Shown here piece after piece: positions 1 to 5,964 of a stretch of 10,681 nucleotides of DNA (positions are counted from its first letter, which is position 1; the number at the start of each line of letters is the position of its first letter). A model generated the notes under the pieces. That model was not told where the DNA came from, searched no databases, and worked only from the letters and a program-made list of their open reading frames with translations. Both the position numbers and the translations under genes were made by a program. This DNA is from Candidatus Zixiibacteriota bacterium (GTDB lineage: Bacteria > Zixibacteria > MSB-5A5 > CAIYYT01), in the NCBI GenBank assembly GCA_963205155.1, contig CAUJJY010000341.1, forward strand, positions 1-10,681. The letters run 5' to 3'.

Positions 1-619
1 CAGATTTGTGGCCGATGTGTTGGCTGGTCAGAAGACAGGTTTCTTTCTCGACCAGAAGGATCTGCGCAAGGCTATACGCCTACTTTCACGCAATTGTCGG
101 GTGTTAAACCTATTCTCTCATTCCGGAAGTTTTTCAATTGCGGCATTGCTCGGCGGTGCGGAAACCGTGCTCAATATTGACAGCTCCGGACAAGCTCTCG
201 ATCTCTGTTCTCACATTGCCGAATTGAACAATTTGCCGATTGACCGGATCTCTTGGGAGACCGCTGATGTCTTTCAGTGGCTTGGGGACATACCTCAAGA
301 GCCCTTTGATATGGTGATGCTTGACCCGCCGGCGTTGGTGAAGTCGCAGAACGATCTGGAGTCGGGAAGAAAGGCATACCACTTTCTGAATCGTGCCGCT
401 TTGCGAATGATCAAGCCAAACGGCATATTGGTGACGTCCAGTTGCTCGACATATTTCCGCGAGGAGGACTTCCTGTTCATGTTGCGCCGAGCCTCGGTGC
501 AGACTGGACGGCATCTGGAGATCCTGCACTATATCACGCAATCTCCGGATCACCCTTGGTCGGTATATTTTCCTGAATCCCGCTATCTCAAGTCGTTTGT
601 TTGCCGCGTGCGCGGCTAA
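1..619 (+). CDS. rlmI: RlmI-family 23S rRNA (cytosine-C5) methyltransferase, 5'-truncated by the window edge
   Basis: The reading frame is open from base 2 to a TAA stop at 617-619, giving about 205 C-terminal residues. The true start lies upstream, because the frame reads R-F-V before the first possible GTG at base 8. The fragment begins with the RlmI-type signature GQKTGFFLDQ. It then shows SAM-binding motif I (NLFSHSGSFSIAALLGG), the catalytic motif IV (MLDPPALVKS) and a Cys-containing motif (SSCSTYF) that fits an m5C methyltransferase using a cysteine nucleophile. The family (COG1092; RlmI in E. coli) methylates a cytosine of 23S rRNA using S-adenosylmethionine in the cytoplasm. The N-terminal PUA domain expected for the family would be in the missing part. 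The family assignment is firm. The exact rRNA position modified in this organism is inferred from E. coli RlmI, so the symbol is a family-level name. Confidence 0.88.
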   Translation, partial: RFVADVLAGQKTGFFLDQKDLRKAIRLLSRNCRVLNLFSHSGSFSIAALLGGAETVLNIDSSGQALDLCSHIAELNNLPIDRISWETADVFQWLGDIPQEPFDMVMLDPPALVKSQNDLESGRKAYHFLNRAALRMIKPNGILVTSSCSTYFREEDFLFMLRRASVQTGRHLEILHYITQSPDHPWSVYFPESRYLKSFVCRVRG

Positions 620-663
620 TCGATTCTTGCATCCGCAATAAACATTCATTATTGTACTTGCTG

Positions 664-1131
664 ATGTCACAGCGACTTTCGCCCTATGTAGCCGTTATTG
701 GAGGTTACGACTGTTCGGCGGAGCAGGCACTGCTTGCCGAACAGGTCGGAGAATTATTAGCGCGAAATGGCGCTATTGTGATTACCGGCGGCCGTCGCGG
801 AATCAGCGAAGCCGCCTGCAAAGGCGCCAAGAGAGCCGGTGGCATGACGATCGGGATTCTGCCATCATCGGATTATTATGAAGCCAATCCCTATGTCGAT
901 CACGCGATTTGCACCGGAATCGGTGAGGCGCGCAACACGATTATTGTGATGACAGCCGATGGTGTGATTGCGTTCCCGGGGAAGTTTGGGACCCTCTCCG
1001 AAATGGCGTTTGCTCTTCTGGAACAGAAACCGGTAGTCTCACTGGGATCGTGGGATGTGTCACCCATCGTAATGAAAGTCGATAGTCCGCAGGAAGCGGT
1101 AACGAAAATTCTTCAGGAGATACGTCGATGA
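664..1131 (+). CDS. TIGR00725/LOG-like (SLOG superfamily) protein
   Basis: This is a 155-residue protein with a Rossmann-like nucleotide-binding fold of the TIGR00725 / lysine-decarboxylase-like (LOG) group. Visible motifs are an N-terminal VAVIGGYDCS strand-turn, ITGGRRGISEAACKGA, GEARNTIIV, and PGKFGTLSE at about residues 105-113, corresponding to the family PGGxGTxxE motif. Glu113 and the Arg of ARN are retained, while the second Gly of PGG is replaced by Lys. Characterised LOG enzymes hydrolyse N6-modified AMP or related nucleotides to free base and ribose 5-phosphate; TIGR00725 members themselves are mostly uncharacterised, so activity is inferred. ATG 664 is chosen because homology begins there. 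An in-frame TTG at 601 would overlap the upstream gene and add unrelated residues. No strong Shine-Dalgarno site is visible. The stop overlaps the acylphosphatase start (ATGA at 1128-1131), so the two are likely translationally coupled. Confidence 0.82.
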   Translation: MSQRLSPYVAVIGGYDCSAEQALLAEQVGELLARNGAIVITGGRRGISEAACKGAKRAGGMTIGILPSSDYYEANPYVDHAICTGIGEARNTIIVMTADGVIAFPGKFGTLSEMAFALLEQKPVVSLGSWDVSPIVMKVDSPQEAVTKILQEIRR

Positions 1132-1409
1132 CGGAAATGGCATGCGCCAGAGCGCTGATCACGGGGCGAGTCCAAGGCGTTGGATTCCGCTTCTTTGTTA
1201 CCACTAAAGCTGAAGGATACCCGATCTTCGGGTTTGTACGCAATCTCGAAACCGGCGCGCTTGAAATTGAAGTGGAAGGTGAGAAGCAAATTGTTATGGA
1301 CTTTTTGAATGAAATTCGCAAAGGTCCGCGCCATTCAGAAGTCTTTGAATTTCAGCTGGAGTGGAAACCTTTTAAAATGACATATGACCGATTCTTTGTA
1401 AAGTATTAG
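1128..1409 (+). CDS. acyP: Acylphosphatase
   Basis: This 93-residue protein matches the usual 90-100 aa length of acylphosphatases (EC 3.6.1.7), which hydrolyse carboxyl-phosphate bonds such as those of acetyl phosphate, carbamoyl phosphate and 1,3-bisphosphoglycerate. The signature ITGRVQGVGFRFF supplies the phosphate-binding loop with catalytic Arg21, and GFVRNLETGALEIEVEG supplies catalytic Asn39 and the second signature. The start at 1128 overlaps the preceding stop by 4 nt. A second in-frame ATG at 1137 would shorten the protein by three residues and cannot be excluded. The gene ends 2 nt before apt, so it sits in the middle of a three-gene operon. It is a small cytoplasmic housekeeping enzyme with no membrane or signal segment. 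Confidence 0.93.
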   Translation: MTEMACARALITGRVQGVGFRFFVTTKAEGYPIFGFVRNLETGALEIEVEGEKQIVMDFLNEIRKGPRHSEVFEFQLEWKPFKMTYDRFFVKY

Positions 1410-1411
1410 GT

Positions 1412-1936
1412 ATGGATCTAAAAACAAAAATTCGCAGTATTCCCGACTTTCCCAAGAAGGGAATTGTCTTCCGCGACATCACTACGTTGTTGCAGGACCC
1501 GCGTGCTTATGAGCATGCGATTGACCTCTTCTGCCTGCATTTCGCCAAACACAAGATTACCAAGGTTGGCGTGATTGAGTCCCGAGGATTCATCTTTGGG
1601 GGCCCGATCGCAATGGCTTTGGGAGTCGGACTAGTGCCGATTAGAAAGAAGGGAAAACTGCCCTGGGACACGGTGCGCCAAAGCTACAAACTGGAATATG
1701 GCACGGATAGCCTTGAAGTTCATAAGGATGCCGTCAACAAGCGCGATCGAGTTCTGATCATTGACGATTTGTTGGCAACGGGCGGAACAGCCCGCGCCTC
1801 GACCAAGCTAATCGAAAAACTCGGCGCCAAAGTGACCGGGTTGGGGTTCTTGATCGAGCTATCGTTCCTTGGAGGGCGCAAGAAGCTTGGCGATTACGAT
1901 GTACTCACGCTGATCGACTACGATTCCGAGAAATAG
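1412..1936 (+). CDS. apt: Adenine phosphoribosyltransferase
   Basis: This 174-residue enzyme (EC 2.4.2.7) converts adenine plus PRPP into AMP and pyrophosphate for purine salvage in the cytoplasm. The length is typical (170-183 aa). The N-terminus IRSIPDFPKKGIVFRDIT is characteristic of Apt, followed by ESRGFIFGGPIA, the flexible-loop region RKKGKLPWDT, and the PRPP-binding motif VLIIDDLLATGGTA at residues 114-127 with its acidic pair Asp118-Asp119. The ATG at 1412 lies 2 nt after the acylphosphatase stop, and TTAGGT around that stop is a weak Shine-Dalgarno match. The conserved N-terminal motif starts within ten residues of this ATG, which supports the start. Together with the LOG-like gene upstream it could form a purine release-and-salvage pair (inference). 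No terminator is visible before the tRNA 24 nt downstream. Confidence 0.96.
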   Translation: MDLKTKIRSIPDFPKKGIVFRDITTLLQDPRAYEHAIDLFCLHFAKHKITKVGVIESRGFIFGGPIAMALGVGLVPIRKKGKLPWDTVRQSYKLEYGTDSLEVHKDAVNKRDRVLIIDDLLATGGTARASTKLIEKLGAKVTGLGFLIELSFLGGRKKLGDYDVLTLIDYDSEK

Positions 1937-1960
1937 TTTCGCACAAGAGATTGGATTTTT

Positions 1961-2034
1961 GCCCTCGTAGCTCAGATGGACAGAGCAGGAGTTTCCTAAA
2001 CTCTTGGCCGCGTGTTCGAGTCACGCCGAGGGCA
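1961..2034 (+). tRNA. tRNA-Arg (anticodon CCT)
   Basis: A complete 74-nt cloverleaf can be folded by eye. The acceptor stem GCCCTCG (1961-1967) pairs perfectly with CGAGGGC (2027-2033), followed by discriminator A2034. The D stem is GCTC/GAGC (1970-1973/1983-1986) with a loop containing GG and A20, an arginine identity element. The anticodon stem is GGAGT/ACTCT (1988-1992/2000-2004, one G-T pair) around the 7-nt loop TTCCTAA, anticodon CCT at 1995-1997. The variable loop is 5 nt, and the T stem GCGTG/CACGC (2010-2014/2022-2026) closes loop TTCGAGT. It reads the AGG codon. CCA is not encoded. It lies 24 nt after apt and could be co-transcribed with it. Confidence 0.96.
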
Positions 2035-2077
2035 ATGATTAGATTGCGATCGGTAAGTGGAGAGGAGGGCGCCGGAA

Positions 2078-3007
2078 CTACTGTTCAGTTTCGACCATAG
2101 CGGTGTCTGAAGCCGGCGTTGGCTCGATAATAGCTTCCTCGGGGATTTGCAGCGAATCTTGTCTAGCAATATCTTTTTCCGATATTTCCACATTTTTATC
2201 AGTGAAATTCATACCAGAAAAATCATTGGCGACGATAATCGCGATGCGGCGATTGCTGGGGTCGCCCGGATTAGAGGCAATCTTAGGTTCGGTGTCCGCA
2301 AATCCGCGAATTTCGGCGACTTGGTTTTGGCGGAGCCCATTGGCTTTCATCCAACGCCGGGCCGAATTACACCGGTCGACCGAGAGTTCCCAATTCGTAT
2401 AAGCGGCGCCGTCCGCATACTGGAAGGCGTCAGTATGTCCTTCAATTATCACGCGATTCGGCAGCAAGCTGATCTCTTCCGCGACCATTGCCAACAACTG
2501 CTGAGTGAATGGTTTTAGTTCCGCAGAACCGCGTTCGAAAAATGACTCTCCTGAAGTTTCGAGCAGTTGGATGCGCAGTCCTTCTGCGGTCATCTTGACT
2601 TCGATCTGATTTTTGAGGCGTTCAAAACTGGGGTTGGAACGCATCTTCTTCATGATTTCGGAGCCGGCTTCCTGCAGTTTTTTGCGGACTTCGCGCTCGC
2701 GCATTTTGCGGAACTGTTCTTCCGTCATCATCGCCTTGCTCTTCATTTCGATTATCGTCTGTCCCTTGTTAGGAAGCACGGAAACACTTCCGCCTTTCTT
2801 GAAGCCAGTCGGATTCTGAAAGTAGCCGGCGACATTTTCTTTAACGCTCTCGGATTGAGCGACGAGCCAGAGCACGAGGAAGAACGCCATCATAGAGGTT
2901 ACGAAGTCGGCATAAGCGACTTTCCAGGAACCGCCATGATGACCGCCACCGTGGCCGGCCTTCTTCTTGACGATGATTATGGGATCTTGGAGATTATCTT
3001 CTGGCAT
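2078..3007 (-). CDS. motB: Flagellar motor stator protein MotB (E. coli-like type)
   Basis: This 309-residue protein is the B subunit of the A5B2 stator, which anchors the motor to peptidoglycan and carries the ion-binding aspartate. A Lys/His/Gly-rich N-terminus (KKKAGHGGGHHGGSWK) precedes one transmembrane helix with the signature VAYADFVTSMMAFFLVLWL; Asp34 is the expected proton-binding residue. A periplasmic linker leads to an OmpA-like peptidoglycan-binding domain containing EGHTD (residues 189-193), the ELS..R region and PSNRRIAIIV. After it comes an acidic tail of about 45 residues ending at residue 309. The start lies 11 nt after the motA stop, with AGGT as a weak Shine-Dalgarno site. 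The YADF(V/M)T(S/A)MMAFF sequence resembles E. coli MotB, a proton-type subunit. It converges on the tRNA-Arg gene with only 43 nt between them. Confidence 0.96.
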   Translation of the reverse strand: MPEDNLQDPIIIVKKKAGHGGGHHGGSWKVAYADFVTSMMAFFLVLWLVAQSESVKENVAGYFQNPTGFKKGGSVSVLPNKGQTIIEMKSKAMMTEEQFRKMREREVRKKLQEAGSEIMKKMRSNPSFERLKNQIEVKMTAEGLRIQLLETSGESFFERGSAELKPFTQQLLAMVAEEISLLPNRVIIEGHTDAFQYADGAAYTNWELSVDRCNSARRWMKANGLRQNQVAEIRGFADTEPKIASNPGDPSNRRIAIIVANDFSGMNFTDKNVEISEKDIARQDSLQIPEEAIIEPTPASDTAMVETEQ

Positions 3008-3018
3008 GCCGGTTCAAC

Positions 3019-3876
3019 CTACTTCTGCTTGGTTTGGCGACAGGCATTTTCCACTTCCTCGAACGAAGGACGGGTCGAAGCGTAAATGGCACGCCGGGCA
3101 AATTCCACCGCGATAGATGCGGCGAAGCCCTTCTGGAAACCGAGCATGCCTTGCTTCAGACATGTGTAGTACTTGCCGGACTCGTCGTTGAGAGTCTGAA
3201 TGTTTTTGGCGATCGGTTGAAACATGCCGTAGCAAAGCAAAATACCAAGGAAGGTTCCCACGAGAGCTGCGGCAACTTTGTGTCCGATTTCTTCCGGGGG
3301 ACCGCCAACGGCACCCATCGTAATAATGATACCAAGTACTGCAGCGACAATACCAAAGCCGGGCAGCGAATCACCGGCTGTCTGAATCGATTCGGCAGGC
3401 TTGGCGACTTCTTCGTGGTGAGTATCCAGGTCGAGGTCCATCAGCGTTTCCAGATCTTGTGCCGAGATCGCTCCCGTGATAATCACGCGCATGGTGTCTG
3501 AAAAGAAATGGACTGCATGGTGATCCTTCAAGAATGCAGGGTACTTCTTCAGAATCGCCGATTCATGTGGCTTCTCGATATGACTTTCGAGGCCAACCAA
3601 TCCATCTTTGCGGGCGACGTTGAATATCTCGTCCATCATCACGAGCAGATCAAGGAAGTGCTTCTTTGTGGGACCCGCACCGAAGACTTTTACCATTTGC
3701 GGGACCATCTGCTTGATTGTCTTAAGCGGAGTCATCACCAGGAGTGAACCGATGGCCGCTCCACCAATGACGACAAATTCGGCGGGCTGAAATAGCACCA
3801 TGACAGCGCCGCCTTCCATGACAAATCCGCCGATAACTCCGCCGAAAACGACAATCAATCCGATAATTGCAAACAT
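3019..3876 (-). CDS. motA: Flagellar motor stator protein MotA (E. coli-like long type)
   Basis: This 285-residue inner-membrane protein is the A subunit of the stator. It has four predicted membrane segments: about residues 3-22, 33-50, 172-191 and 200-222. Between TM2 and TM3 lies a large cytoplasmic domain with ARKDGLVGLE, whose Arg89 and Glu97 correspond to the FliG-interacting Arg90 and Glu98 of E. coli MotA. TM3 contains SLPGFGIVAAVLG with Pro172 (E. coli Pro173). The residue aligned with the Na+-coordinating Thr of PomA is Ala179, as in proton-driven stators. The length fits the long MotA family of about 285-295 aa. ATG at 3876-3874 has AAGGAT about 11 nt upstream. It is the first gene of a two-gene operon with motB and is transcribed away from the second stator pair. 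Confidence 0.96.
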   Translation of the reverse strand: MFAIIGLIVVFGGVIGGFVMEGGAVMVLFQPAEFVVIGGAAIGSLLVMTPLKTIKQMVPQMVKVFGAGPTKKHFLDLLVMMDEIFNVARKDGLVGLESHIEKPHESAILKKYPAFLKDHHAVHFFSDTMRVIITGAISAQDLETLMDLDLDTHHEEVAKPAESIQTAGDSLPGFGIVAAVLGIIITMGAVGGPPEEIGHKVAAALVGTFLGILLCYGMFQPIAKNIQTLNDESGKYYTCLKQGMLGFQKGFAASIAVEFARRAIYASTRPSFEEVENACRQTKQK

Positions 3877-3954
3877 AGTACGAGCTTATCCTTAAGCCTG
3901 GAAGTCCTACAAAATTTGCACACCTGTGCGCTCTTGTTACTTATTCGACACATT

Positions 3955-3982
3955 TTGCAGAAAGTCGAATTGCTTTCTGCAA
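3955..3982. repeat. Perfect 10-bp inverted repeat upstream of motA
   Basis: TTGCAGAAAG (3955-3964) and CTTTCTGCAA (3973-3982) are exact reverse complements separated by 8 nt (3965-3972). No T-run follows on either strand, so it is not a typical intrinsic terminator. It sits about 80-105 nt upstream of the - strand motA start, where an operator could lie, and about 300 nt upstream of the + strand motA. Confidence 0.7.
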
Positions 3983-4161
3983 TATTTGACAATAAGGAAA
4001 GGCACTTAAGCCCGCTGTTGCGACCATAGGCAAATGATGTTTCGAACTGAAGCAGTTTGTCGACAGAACGAGACGCCAACTTCTACACGACAAAACACCA
4101 TTACCATAAGCAACCGCAGGTTTGGTATGTGAGGATTTCAAATGTTCACCAAAAGTACAGC

Positions 4162-4200
4162 TTCAGGGAATTCGTTGCCGAGCCGATACTTTCAGGGAAT
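4162..4200 (+). repeat. Short direct repeat TTCAGGGAAT, two copies
   Basis: The 10-mer TTCAGGGAAT occurs at 4162-4171 and again at 4191-4200, 29 bp apart start to start, upstream of the second motA. The copies flank a GCCGATAC octamer at 4182-4189. Direct repeats in a promoter region can be tandem regulator sites; here the role is unknown. Confidence 0.45.
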
Positions 4201-4207
4201 CGGACCA

Positions 4208-4258
4208 ATTGCACTCTGCTACGTTGTGCTAATGAGAAACGGCAGAAAGCCGTGCAAT
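4208..4258. repeat. Inverted repeat ATTGCAC/GTGCAAT in the leader of the second motA
   Basis: ATTGCAC (4208-4214) pairs exactly with GTGCAAT (4252-4258) across 37 nt. A competing hairpin ACGGC-AGAAA-GCCGT (4239-4253) shares bases with the 3' arm, so the two folds would exclude each other. The 3' arm ends 10 nt before the Shine-Dalgarno site of motA at 4269, so an effect on translation is conceivable but unproven. Confidence 0.45.
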
Positions 4259-4268
4259 GACCGAGTAC

Positions 4269-4274
4269 AGGAGA
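4269..4274 (+). promoter_or_regulatory. Ribosome binding site setting the second motA start
   Basis: AGGAGA at 4269-4274 is a strong Shine-Dalgarno sequence 2 nt before ATG 4277 (about 6 nt from the GGA core). It selects 4277 over an in-frame ATG at 4142, which would add 45 residues unlike any MotA. Confidence 0.8.
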
Positions 4275-4276
4275 TT

Positions 4277-5056
4277 ATGGACTTAGCAACAGTTGCCGGC
4301 ATGATTCTCGGAGTCGGCGCGATTATTGTGGCCTACCTGATGGAAGGTGGCTCGCTCGCTTCAATCTTCCAACTGCCTGCGGTGATGTTGGTCATATTCG
4401 GCACCTTCGGCGCCGGTATGATTACGACCTCGATCGGCACAGTGAGATTGATTCCAGATTACCTGCGCATCGCATTTCGCGCAGAGTCTATCGATGTCCG
4501 CGAGACAATCGAGCGGATGGTCTCGTTGGCAGAGCGCGCGAGACGCGAAGGAATACTTGGGCTGGAATCGTACTTGCCAGAAGCACCCAATTCGTTTTTC
4601 CGAAAGTCTCTCCAATTACTGATCGACGGTACGGAAGTCGTAGTTCTCCGCGGGATTCTTGAGACTGAACTTGCATACATGGAAGAACGCCATCGTCGCG
4701 GCATCGAGTTGTTCCGAAAGATGGGCGGCTTTGCTCCCACATTAGGGATTATTGGCACCGTCCTCGGCTTGATACACACGCTGGCGAATACCATGGACAC
4801 GACACGCATGGCGTCGGGCATTGCATCGGCCTTCATTGCGACTCTGTGGGGAGTGTGCTCGGCAAACTTGTTCTTCCTGCCGGTCAGCGACAAGCTAAGA
4901 CACCGACACCTCGAAGAAATGGCGAATCATGAATTGGTCTTGGAAGGGGTCATTGCCATTCAATCGGGTGACAACCCACGCGTGCTGCGGACAAAGCTGT
5001 TGTCATTCCTGAATCCGCATGAGCGTTATGAGGATCAATATGCGTCGTCGCGGTGA
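4277..5056 (+). CDS. motA: Flagellar motor stator protein MotA, PomA/MotP-like short type
   Basis: This 259-residue, four-helix inner-membrane stator A subunit belongs to the shorter branch that includes PomA and MotP (about 250-260 aa), and is clearly different from the - strand MotA. Membrane segments are near residues 3-22, 33-52, 150-173 and 181-203. The cytoplasmic domain contains RARREGILGLE, with Arg89 and Glu97 in the FliG-contact positions, and LRGILETELAYMEERH. TM3 carries FAPTLGIIGTVLGLIHTL and TM4 FIATLWGVCSANLFFLP. Thr161 and Thr189 align with PomA Thr158 and Thr186 by a constant offset of three; those residues coordinate Na+ in PomA. Ion choice is therefore inferred as Na+, but untested. 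The start at 4277 is set by AGGAGA just upstream. The 3' end overlaps the following motB by 17 nt. Confidence 0.95.
   Translation: MDLATVAGMILGVGAIIVAYLMEGGSLASIFQLPAVMLVIFGTFGAGMITTSIGTVRLIPDYLRIAFRAESIDVRETIERMVSLAERARREGILGLESYLPEAPNSFFRKSLQLLIDGTEVVVLRGILETELAYMEERHRRGIELFRKMGGFAPTLGIIGTVLGLIHTLANTMDTTRMASGIASAFIATLWGVCSANLFFLPVSDKLRHRHLEEMANHELVLEGVIAIQSGDNPRVLRTKLLSFLNPHERYEDQYASSR
5030..5034 (+). promoter_or_regulatory. Ribosome binding site for the second motB
   Basis: GAGGA at 5030-5034 lies 5 nt before ATG 5040, inside the 3' end of the upstream motA. It favours 5040 over in-frame ATGs at 5019 and 5028, which have no comparable site. Confidence 0.6.
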
Positions 5057-5897
5057 GTTTGAGGGGGATAACTCTGATCGCTGGTTGATGACCTATGCTG
5101 ACCTGATAACCCTGCTCCTGGCGTTTTTCGTAATCATGTACGCGATGTCAAAGGTGGATGCCAAGAAGTTTGAACAGATGTCCGAGAAACTTCAAGGCGA
5201 ATTCAACTCCAGCGCGCTGGTTCCTGGTCCTGCAACTACGGACCTTGGCGCAGGAGTTCTAAAGATCGGCAGGCTAAAACTCGTCGCACAGAGGCTGGAG
5301 AGCCCATCGTTTGGCCAGTTAAAACACCGCGTGAATATTGGTCCAGCCACCAACATTCCACTTTCAAGTGGTTTTGACGATGCCGGAGCGGCGGATAGTT
5401 CCATGCACGAGTTCTCGGTAGAAATGAACGAGCGCGGGCTCGTCATTCATGTTGTAGAGTCGGCACTGTTTAAATCGGGGCAGGCGGAAATGCAGCCACA
5501 GGCTCGCACACTGTTGGACAAGATTGCCAACGAGATTGCCGATCTTCCCAATCAGATTCGCGTCGAAGGGCACACGGACTCGCTGCCGATAAGTAGTTTC
5601 AAGTTTCCCTCCAATTGGGAGCTTTCGGCGGCGCGAGCGACTGCCGTGGTGCGGTACTTTGTTGAAAGTCATGGATTCACTCCGGCGCGGATTTCTGCTC
5701 TTGGTTTCGGCGAATTCCGCCCATTGGCGCCAAACGACACTCCGGAAAATCGCGCCCGGAATCGCCGGGTTGACATCGTTCTACTGACTGATGCTCTATC
5801 CCGGTATGAACCGCAGGTCAATCCTGCGAGTTTGCCGACCGAGGTTGCCGGTGGGAATAATTTTCAGACCGCAGTGGACGAACTTTCTCCTTATTGA
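5040..5897 (+). CDS. motB: Flagellar motor stator protein MotB, MotS/PomB-like
   Basis: This 285-residue B subunit is the partner of the overlapping motA. After a short basic N-terminus comes the single membrane helix with RWLMTYADLITLLLAFFVIMY; Asp21 is the conserved ion-binding aspartate. A Thr two residues before the Ala of YAD, as in TFSD of MotS and TFAD of PomB, differs from the Pro in B. subtilis MotB. The helix is followed by MSKVDAKKFEQM, a plug/linker, and an OmpA-like peptidoglycan-binding domain with EGHTD at residues 176-180, NWELSAARA, and RARNRRVDIVLL. A tail of about 35 residues follows. ATG 5040 is chosen because GAGGA precedes it at proper spacing; an in-frame ATG at 5019 would add seven residues. 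With its partner it forms a second complete stator besides the - strand pair. Confidence 0.94.
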   Translation: MRRRGEFEGDNSDRWLMTYADLITLLLAFFVIMYAMSKVDAKKFEQMSEKLQGEFNSSALVPGPATTDLGAGVLKIGRLKLVAQRLESPSFGQLKHRVNIGPATNIPLSSGFDDAGAADSSMHEFSVEMNERGLVIHVVESALFKSGQAEMQPQARTLLDKIANEIADLPNQIRVEGHTDSLPISSFKFPSNWELSAARATAVVRYFVESHGFTPARISALGFGEFRPLAPNDTPENRARNRRVDIVLLTDALSRYEPQVNPASLPTEVAGGNNFQTAVDELSPY

Positions 5898-5929
5898 TTT
5901 GCACTAACCATCGACCACACTTGCAAATC
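5896..5929. repeat. Inverted repeat GATTTGCA/TGCAAATC upstream of the flgB promoter
   Basis: GATTTGCA (5896-5903) and TGCAAATC (5922-5929) are exact reverse complements separated by 18 nt. The left arm overlaps the motB stop codon. The repeat ends 35 nt upstream of the sigma-54-like promoter, a position suited to an activator site; it lacks the GC-rich stem and T-run of an intrinsic terminator. Confidence 0.55.
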
Positions 5930-5964
5930 TCTTCAATTCAACTACTTGGCGCATCCAATCCATT

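Larger units (their letters stand above)
3877..4276. other. 400-nt divergent intergenic region between the two stator operons
   Basis: No convincing gene is present. The region must hold promoters for both mot operons. It contains a perfect 10-bp inverted repeat (3955-3982), a GCACA/TGTGC repeat (3918-3929), a 7-bp ATTGCAC/GTGCAAT repeat (4208-4258), and a direct repeat TTCAGGGAAT (4162-4171 and 4191-4200). GCCGATAC at 4182-4189 resembles a sigma-28 -10 element but has no matching TAAA -35 at the proper distance. On the - strand, TCGACT and AATAAG spaced by 17 nt (about 3940-3968) form a weak sigma-70-like match upstream of motA. No sigma-54 GG-N10-GC pattern was found here. Confidence 0.7.

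Noticed and set aside
627..655. TTGCAT-N17-TATTGT as a promoter for the LOG-like gene
   Set aside because: Only weak agreement with sigma-70 consensus, and it would leave an almost leaderless message; the AT-rich 6-bp hairpin here (636-654) is equally uninformative.
134..670. A 178-residue open frame on the - strand opposite the methyltransferase gene
   Set aside because: It lies antisense to a gene with clear RlmI-family motifs, and its product shows no recognisable domain; it is a by-product of codon bias.
1961..2034. The tRNA-Arg gene as an integration site for a mobile element
   Set aside because: No integrase, no repeat of the tRNA 3' end and no foreign-looking genes appear nearby; the adjacent genes are chromosomal flagellar genes.
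2567..3085. A 172-residue + strand frame opposite motB
   Set aside because: Fully antisense to a MotB with all family motifs; the translated product has no domain I recognise.
4001..4015. GGCAC followed by GC as a sigma-54 promoter for the second motA
   Set aside because: The GG-to-GC spacing is 11 rather than 10 nt, the -12 element is not TTGC, and it lies about 260 nt upstream of the gene.
3855..4079. A 74-residue - strand frame with two CxxC pairs (FCKMC and VCKFC) upstream of motA, which could suggest a small zinc-binding protein
   Set aside because: It overlaps the motA start, part of it comes from the inverted repeat at 3955-3982, and it has no ribosome site or hydrophobic core pattern. 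The region reads better as promoter DNA.
4142..4276. A 45-residue N-terminal extension of the second MotA from ATG 4142
   Set aside because: MotA proteins begin at the first membrane helix, AGGAGA sits just before ATG 4277, and the extension has no MotA-like sequence.
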